64,000 nt of DNA. It comes from Bacteroidetes bacterium MedPE-SWsnd-G2 (lineage in GTDB: Bacteria; Bacteroidota; Bacteroidia; Flavobacteriales; Flavobacteriaceae). The position numbers were made by a program, and so were the translations under genes. The first letter of the stretch is position 1. The number at the start of each line of letters is the position of its first letter. The stretch is taken from positions 1-64,000 of the forward strand of contig MPDE01000004.1 of the NCBI GenBank assembly GCA_001874335.1, given 5' to 3'. Below the pieces are notes generated by a model. It worked only from the letters and a program-made list of their open reading frames with translations, did not search any database and had not been told where the DNA came from. Below are positions 59,484 through 64,000 of the stretch, one piece after another.

Positions 59484-60599
59484 ATGAAAGCAGATTATTA
59501 CGAAATATTAGGTATTGCTAAAGGCGCAAGCGATAGTGAAATTAAAAAAGCATATCGTAAGATGGCCATTAAATACCATCCAGATAAAAACCCTGATAAC
59601 GCTGAAGCTGAAGAAAAGTTTAAACTAGCGGCAGAAGCTTATGAGGTATTAAGTGATGCTGACAAAAAAGCGCGTTACGACCAATATGGTCACCAAGCCT
59701 TTGAGGGGAATGGTGGTTTTGGCGGCGGCGGCTTTGGCGGCGGTATGAACATGGACGACATCTTTAGTCAATTTGGAGACATTTTTGGCGGCGGTGGTTT
59801 TGGCGGCGGCTTTGGTGGCGGTGGTCAAAGAAGAGTTAAAGGAAGTAATTTAAGAATTCGTGTTGCCTTAACCTTAGAAGAAATAGCTAACGGTGTTGAG
59901 AAAAAACTTAAGGTAAAACGTAAAATTAAAGCTCCTGGTACTACTTATAAAACATGTTCTACATGTAATGGCACAGGTCAAGTGACACGTGTTACCAATA
60001 CCATTTTAGGACGTATGCAAACTGCGGCACCATGTAATGCATGTGGAGGAGCAGGACAGTCAATTGATAAAAAACCAAAAGAAGCCGATGCTCAAGGTTT
60101 AATTGTGTCTGAAGAAACGGTTTCAGTTAAGATTCCTGCAGGTGTGGTTGATGGTATGCAATTAAAAGTATCTGGAAAAGGTAATGAAGCTCCTGGAAAT
60201 GGAATTTCTGGAGATTTATTGGTAGCCATTCAAGAAAAAGAACACGAAAGTCTTAAACGTGAGGGAGACAATTTACATTATGATTTGTATGTGAGTTTGC
60301 CTGATGCTGTTTTAGGAACTTCAAAAGAAATAGATACCGTTTCAGGAAAGGTGAGAATTAAAATTGATACAGGTGTACAATCGGGTAAAATTTTAAGACT
60401 ACGAGGTAAAGGTATTCCGAGTATTAATGGATACGGAAAAGGAGACCTTTTAGTCCATGTTAATGTGTGGACACCAAAAACTTTAAACAAGCAACAAAAG
60501 CAGTTTTTTGAGGAAATGCGTGATGACGAACATTTTGAACCAAAACCTGAAAGCGGCGATAAATCATTTTTTGAAAAAGTGAAAGATATGTTTTCTTAA
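59484..60599 (+). CDS. dnaJ: Chaperone DnaJ with a reduced zinc domain
   Basis: 371 residues. It is a co-chaperone that stimulates DnaK. The J-domain (1-70) has HPDKNPDN (His-Pro-Asp), followed by a Gly/Phe-rich region (~73-115). The zinc region holds only two CxxCxGxG repeats (CSTCNGTGQ and CNACGGAG, ~154-195) rather than four, as is usual for flavobacterial DnaJ, so it probably binds one zinc ion. C-terminal domains I-II ([57 protein letters not shown]) are intact. Operon with grpE. Confidence 0.96.
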   Translation: MKADYYEILGIAKGASDSEIKKAYRKMAIKYHPDKNPDNAEAEEKFKLAAEAYEVLSDADKKARYDQYGHQAFEGNGGFGGGGFGGGMNMDDIFSQFGDIFGGGGFGGGFGGGGQRRVKGSNLRIRVALTLEEIANGVEKKLKVKRKIKAPGTTYKTCSTCNGTGQVTRVTNTILGRMQTAAPCNACGGAGQSIDKKPKEADAQGLIVSEETVSVKIPAGVVDGMQLKVSGKGNEAPGNGISGDLLVAIQEKEHESLKREGDNLHYDLYVSLPDAVLGTSKEIDTVSGKVRIKIDTGVQSGKILRLRGKGIPSINGYGKGDLLVHVNVWTPKTLNKQQKQFFEEMRDDEHFEPKPESGDKSFFEKVKDMFS

Positions 60600-60685
60600 T
60601 AAAGTGTTAATTTGATAAAAAACACTATATTTGAATATCACTGATTAATTTTAGTGGTAATTTTTCTTTTTCATAGCAATTTTTT

Positions 60686-60720
60686 CCCATCCTTATTTTA
60701 TAAGGGTGGGTTTTGTTTTT
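60686..60720 (+). terminator. Terminator downstream of dnaJ
   Basis: The stem CCCATCCTTA/TAAGGGTGGG (one T-G wobble) with a short loop is followed by TTTTGTTTTT. It lies 87 nt after dnaJ; a -7-like TATATTTG at 60626-60633 in between could start a short transcript. Confidence 0.75.
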
Positions 60721-60815
60721 ATAGGGAGGAAGTGTATTTAAACTTTCTAATAGTTAAGCTTTTAGTGTAACATTTAATATATTTACAACACCTATCATTA
60801 ATTAATCCTTCAACT

Positions 60816-61742
60816 ATGAATAACATGTTAGAAGCTCATTCTGTTTCTAAAAATTTTGGAAACTTTAAAGCTTTAAACAATGTATCTATTTCGGTACCCA
60901 AAGGCAGCATATTTGGATTGCTTGGTCCAAATGGTGCAGGTAAAACCACTTTAATTAGAATTATTAACCAAATTACTATGCCTGATGCAGGAAAGGTAAT
61001 TCTTGATGGTTTAGATTTAAAACCAGAAAACATTAGAGATATTGGTTACTTGCCAGAAGAACGAGGCCTTTATAAATCTATGAAGGTTGGAGAGCAGGCT
61101 TTGTATTTGGCTCAGTTAAAAGGGATGTCAAAGGCCGATGCTAAAGCGCGATTAAAGTATTGGTTCGAGAAATTGGAAATTGGAGATTGGTGGCATAAAA
61201 AAATTCAAGAACTTAGTAAAGGGCAAGCGCAAAAAATTCAGTTCATAGTAACCGTATTACACCGTCCCAAATTATTAATATTTGATGAGCCATTCTCAGG
61301 TTTTGATCCGATTAATGCATCATTAATTAAAGATGAAATTTTACAATTACGTGAAGAAGGATCTACAGTTATTTTCTCGACTCACAGAATGGAATCTGTT
61401 GAAGAATTGTGCGATCATATTGCATTAATTCATAAGTCAAACAAAATATTAGATGGTAAACTAACCGATATTAAAAGAACTTATAAAACCAATACTTTTG
61501 AAGTGGGGTTACAAACCGAAAACAGTGCTCAATTAACACAAGAAATAAGTGATAAGTTTGAAGTGTTGCCAGCTTCTTTTAAAAACCTTAACGACGATTT
61601 GAAACTTAATATTAAACTAAATGGCAATGGGAATTCAAACGATCTTCTAAGCTATTTAACATCAAAGGCAGAAGTGCATCACTTTGTTGAGGTCATTCCA
61701 ACAGCCAATGATATTTTTATTCAAACCGTGAAAAACAACTAG
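60816..61742 (+). CDS. ABC-2 exporter ATPase (NatA-like)
   Basis: 308 residues. Walker A GPNGAGKTT (~38-46), signature LSKGQAQKIQF, Walker B LLIFDEPFSGFDP, H-loop STHRMESVEEL, then a ~75-residue C-terminal extension (KTNTFEVGLQTENSAQLTQEI...) typical of the NatA/DUF4162 group. It powers the permease encoded 1 nt downstream. The substrate could be Na+ or a drug, as for NatAB, but it is unproven. A second start at 60825 (MLEAHSVSKNF) is possible. Confidence 0.93.
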   Translation: MNNMLEAHSVSKNFGNFKALNNVSISVPKGSIFGLLGPNGAGKTTLIRIINQITMPDAGKVILDGLDLKPENIRDIGYLPEERGLYKSMKVGEQALYLAQLKGMSKADAKARLKYWFEKLEIGDWWHKKIQELSKGQAQKIQFIVTVLHRPKLLIFDEPFSGFDPINASLIKDEILQLREEGSTVIFSTHRMESVEELCDHIALIHKSNKILDGKLTDIKRTYKTNTFEVGLQTENSAQLTQEISDKFEVLPASFKNLNDDLKLNIKLNGNGNSNDLLSYLTSKAEVHHFVEVIPTANDIFIQTVKNN

Positions 61743-61743
61743 T

Positions 61744-63057
61744 ATGAATCACCTTCCACTTATCATACAACGTGAATATTTGACTAAAGTTAGAAACAAG
61801 TCATTTATAATTATGACGGTTTTAAGTCCGTTAATTTTAATTGCATTAATGTCTGTAGTAGCCTATTTGTCGCAATTAAATAACACTAAAGAACGGCACA
61901 TTTCAATATTAGATGAAACTGGAAAAGTGAGTTCAATTTTTGAAAATACTGAAAATACAACCTATTCCACTTTAGCTGAGACCGATGTAGAAACGGCTAA
62001 AATTTTGGTGAAATCTAAATCGGAATATGGCTTACTTTATATCAAAGCATCCCAAGACACCACAAAGCTTTATGAAGATGTTGTGTTTTTTACTGAGGAT
62101 TCACCTTCTTTAAGTGTGATAGGAGATTTAGAAGATAAATTAGAAAAGCAATTTACAGACATTCAATTGGTTCAGAATGGGGTAGATATTGATAAAATAG
62201 AAACCTCTAAAGTGAGTGTTTCCATTAATCAGGAAACCTACTCTGGAGAGACCACATCTAAAATAGATAATATTTTAAAGCTGGCATTTGGAGGCATTGC
62301 GGGTTACCTGTTATTTATGTTCATTATTATATACGGAAATATGATTATGAGGAGCGTAATAGAGGAAAAAACAAGTAGAATTATTGAAATCATTATTTCG
62401 TCTGTAAAACCAATTCAGCTAATGATGGGGAAAATAATTGGTACTTCTCTCGCTGGGATTACTCAATTTGTAATTTGGGTGGTTTTAGGTTTTGTATTTA
62501 TGAGTGTGTTTTCTGTGGTGTTTGATATCGATTTTTCTAACGTAAAAACACCGCAACAAGAAATGGTTGAGCAAACTATGCAATCGGGAGAACTTCAGTC
62601 CCAAATGCAGGATGTCATGGTTGCATTTTACAACCTACCGATTACTAATTTAATAGTCGCCTTTATTTTCTTTTTTATTGGAGGATACTTATTGTATAGT
62701 TCACTTTATGCAGCTATAGGTGCTGCTGTTGATAATGAAACGGATACGCAGCAATTTATGTTGCCTATTTTAATGCCGTTAATATTGGCGGTTTATGTTG
62801 GTGTATTTACGGTAATTGAAGATCCTCACGGCACAGTATCTACTGTGTTTTCTTTTATTCCATTCACATCACCTGTAGTAATGCTTATGCGTATTCCATT
62901 TGGAGTACCAATATGGCAACAATTGTTGTCATTAGGATTGCTGATTGGTACATTTACATTTACAGTTTGGTTTGCCGCCAAAATTTATAGAGTTGGGATT
63001 TTAATGTATGGTAAAAAACCAAGCTATAAAGAACTATATAAATGGTTAAGATATTAA
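61744..63057 (+). CDS. ABC-2 exporter permease (NatB-like)
   Basis: 437 residues. One N-terminal helix (~22-42) is followed by a ~130-residue extracytoplasmic domain (KERHISILDETGKVSSIFENTENTTYSTL...), then five or six helices in the C-terminal half (~180-425), with the ABC-2 signature NMIMRSVIEEKTSRIIEIIISSVKPIQLMMGKIIGTSLAGITQFV. This is the NatB/YhaP layout. It starts 1 nt after the ATPase stop and is followed by the MscS gene after 1 nt, so all three are co-transcribed. Confidence 0.92.
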   Translation: MNHLPLIIQREYLTKVRNKSFIIMTVLSPLILIALMSVVAYLSQLNNTKERHISILDETGKVSSIFENTENTTYSTLAETDVETAKILVKSKSEYGLLYIKASQDTTKLYEDVVFFTEDSPSLSVIGDLEDKLEKQFTDIQLVQNGVDIDKIETSKVSVSINQETYSGETTSKIDNILKLAFGGIAGYLLFMFIIIYGNMIMRSVIEEKTSRIIEIIISSVKPIQLMMGKIIGTSLAGITQFVIWVVLGFVFMSVFSVVFDIDFSNVKTPQQEMVEQTMQSGELQSQMQDVMVAFYNLPITNLIVAFIFFFIGGYLLYSSLYAAIGAAVDNETDTQQFMLPILMPLILAVYVGVFTVIEDPHGTVSTVFSFIPFTSPVVMLMRIPFGVPIWQQLLSLGLLIGTFTFTVWFAAKIYRVGILMYGKKPSYKELYKWLRY

Positions 63058-63058
63058 C

Positions 63059-63889
63059 ATGGATAAATTAAAAGCAATTTTAGATTATTCTATTGAATTC
63101 ACTGATGGTGTTACCATGAGTGTCAGGGATTTGGTGATTTTAATCGCTGTATTATTACTCGCCAAATACCTAATTCGGTTTATTCGAAATTTAGTCACTC
63201 GTAAGCTAGATGAAACCGATAGAATGAAGTTTAGAGCTGTGTTTTCATATAGTTCATGGTTTATTTACATCATAATATTTTTGGTGACGTTTCATACATT
63301 GGGGGTAAATGTCACCGGTATATTTGCAGCGTCAGCAGCATTGTTAATAGGTGTTGGTTTGGCGCTTCAAACGCTTTTTCAAGATATTATATCTGGTATG
63401 TTTATTTTGATTGATAAATCGGTTTCTGCCGGAGATATTATCGAATTAGAAGGTAAAATAGGCCGTGTAGAAGAAATCACACTTAGATCAACAAGAGCAG
63501 TAACACGAGATAATAAGGTGTTAATAATACCTAATCATTTATTCCTAACAAATAGCCTTTTTAATCACACTCAAAATAATAAAAACACAAGAGAAAGCGT
63601 TGAGGTTGGAGTGGCCTATGGCAGCGATTTAGAATTAGTAAGTACAATATTAATTGAGGTTGCAAAAAGTCATAATAAGGTATTGAAAAAGCCTGCTCCA
63701 AAAGTAATGTTTACACAATTTGGAGATAGCTCATTAAATTTCAAATTATGGTTTACTATTAGTGATAGCTTTAAATCTGAGTTTACAAAAAGTGACTTGA
63801 GATTTGAAATTGATAAAAAGTTTAGAGAACAAAACATAAGCATTCCATTTCCGCAAAGAGATGTTCATGTTTATAAAAATATAGATTAG
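63059..63889 (+). CDS. Small-conductance mechanosensitive channel (MscS family)
   Basis: 276 residues. Three N-terminal membrane helices (~22-40, 60-80, 88-112). The pore-lining TM3 and start of the beta domain read GIFAASAALLIGVGLALQTLFQDIISGMFILIDKSVSAGDIIEL, the MscS signature with Ala/Gly packing. The cytoplasmic beta and alpha/beta domains follow (GRVEEITLRSTRAVTRDNKVLIIPNHLFLTNSLFNHT). It opens on membrane tension to protect against osmotic downshock. It is co-transcribed with the ABC-2 exporter genes, 1 nt apart. Confidence 0.93.
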   Translation: MDKLKAILDYSIEFTDGVTMSVRDLVILIAVLLLAKYLIRFIRNLVTRKLDETDRMKFRAVFSYSSWFIYIIIFLVTFHTLGVNVTGIFAASAALLIGVGLALQTLFQDIISGMFILIDKSVSAGDIIELEGKIGRVEEITLRSTRAVTRDNKVLIIPNHLFLTNSLFNHTQNNKNTRESVEVGVAYGSDLELVSTILIEVAKSHNKVLKKPAPKVMFTQFGDSSLNFKLWFTISDSFKSEFTKSDLRFEIDKKFREQNISIPFPQRDVHVYKNID

Positions 63890-63894
63890 CAATT

Positions 63895-64000
63895 ATGCCA
63901 AAAATATTAGTCATTGAAGACGAAGCGGCTATACGTCGCGTATTAGTGAAAATTTTATCAGAAGAAAACGATACCTACAATGTTCAAGAAGCTGAAGATG
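63895..64000 (+). CDS. Response regulator, probably sigma-54-dependent (NtrC-type), 3' partial
   Basis: Only the first 35 codons are in the window: MPKILVIEDEAAIRRVLVKI then LSEENDTYNVQEAED. IEDEAAIRR is the start of a receiver domain (acidic pocket Glu/Asp). The wording and the position 5 nt after MscS match the flavobacterial NtrC-type regulators with AAA+ and Fis domains, but those domains lie beyond the window edge, so that class is inferred from memory of relatives. Confidence 0.75.
   Translation, partial: MPKILVIEDEAAIRRVLVKILSEENDTYNVQEAED

Noticed and set aside
59716-59824. GGCGGCGGTTTTGGCGG tandem repeats as a regulatory repeat
   Set aside because: They encode the Gly/Phe-rich linker of DnaJ and are explained by coding sequence.
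1-64000. CRISPR arrays, insertion sequences, prophage or integration sites
   Set aside because: No regularly spaced repeats, transposase or integrase reading frames, or terminal inverted repeats with target duplications were seen; the gene content is core chromosomal.

Overview
This window is chromosomal DNA from a member of the Flavobacteriia, probably Flavobacteriaceae (Bacteroidota). The evidence is a type IX secretion sorting domain, near-absence of Shine-Dalgarno sequences, promoters of the form TTG-N17..21-TAnnTTTG, many Bacteroidota-restricted families (DUF4293, DUF1599, DUF3078, DUF4920, BT_3928 family), both a GSII-like and a type III glutamine synthetase, archaeal/eukaryote-type ProS, and a fused IcmF mutase. 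Base composition is AT-rich throughout. I see no insertion sequence, prophage, CRISPR array or island, so this is a core chromosome segment.

Layout. 1-3.3 kb: tail of a T9SS cargo protein, a FadL-like porin and a Tyr/Gly-rich lipoprotein. 3.3-13.3 kb: translation and transcription housekeeping (proS, tRNA-Glu, rpsT, rho, truA), an MsbA-like exporter, cdaA and folP. 13.4-18 kb: one plus-strand run of DUF1599, BT_3928 family, DppB-like permease, tpiA, prmA and clpS. 18-22.3 kb: a minus-strand sulfur cluster (HMA protein, persulfide dioxygenase-rhodanese, TauE/SafE, two YeeE/YedE halves, Crp/Fnr regulator). 22.4-28.3 kb: tRNA-Arg, MtfA-like peptidase, secreted endonuclease I, and a BlaI/BlaR1-like pair. 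28.4-39.1 kb: Ca/Na antiporter, the divergent glutamine synthetases, purM, prfA, pyrF, a BtuF-like protein and small hypotheticals. 39.4-43 kb: icmF. 43-50 kb: minus-strand accessory enzymes and transporters ending at an MFS exporter. 50-58.8 kb: crcB, M49 peptidase, MazG-like protein, ilvE, DUF4920, mnmD. 58.9-64 kb: grpE-dnaJ, an ABC-2 exporter, MscS, and the start of a response regulator.

The most interesting signals are regulatory. (1) The MFS gene is preceded by a 24-codon reading frame whose end can pair over 15 bp (one bulge) with the 5' arm of an intrinsic terminator lying before the MFS start: the layout of ribosome-mediated attenuation. (2) In the sulfur cluster, a perfect TGTGA-N6-TCACA palindrome upstream of the persulfide dioxygenase and a degenerate copy upstream of the YeeE operon sit at exactly the same distance from TAnnTTTG elements that lack a -33 box, suggesting class II activation by the Crp/Fnr protein encoded alongside. 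(3) Two ACTA-N6-TAGT operators 20 bp apart overlap the blaI promoter. (4) A near-palindrome is centred at the midpoint between the divergent glutamine synthetase genes. (5) A 14-codon ORF with a strong Shine-Dalgarno sequence, rare in this phylum, lies upstream of icmF.

Five genes have an in-frame upstream ATG that I reject in favour of an internal start (proS, rho, persulfide dioxygenase, DJ-1-like, DUF2059), and the ilvE start is shifted more tentatively. Several small genes (46, 49, 50 codons, plus the 14- and 24-codon leaders) were read directly from the sequence.
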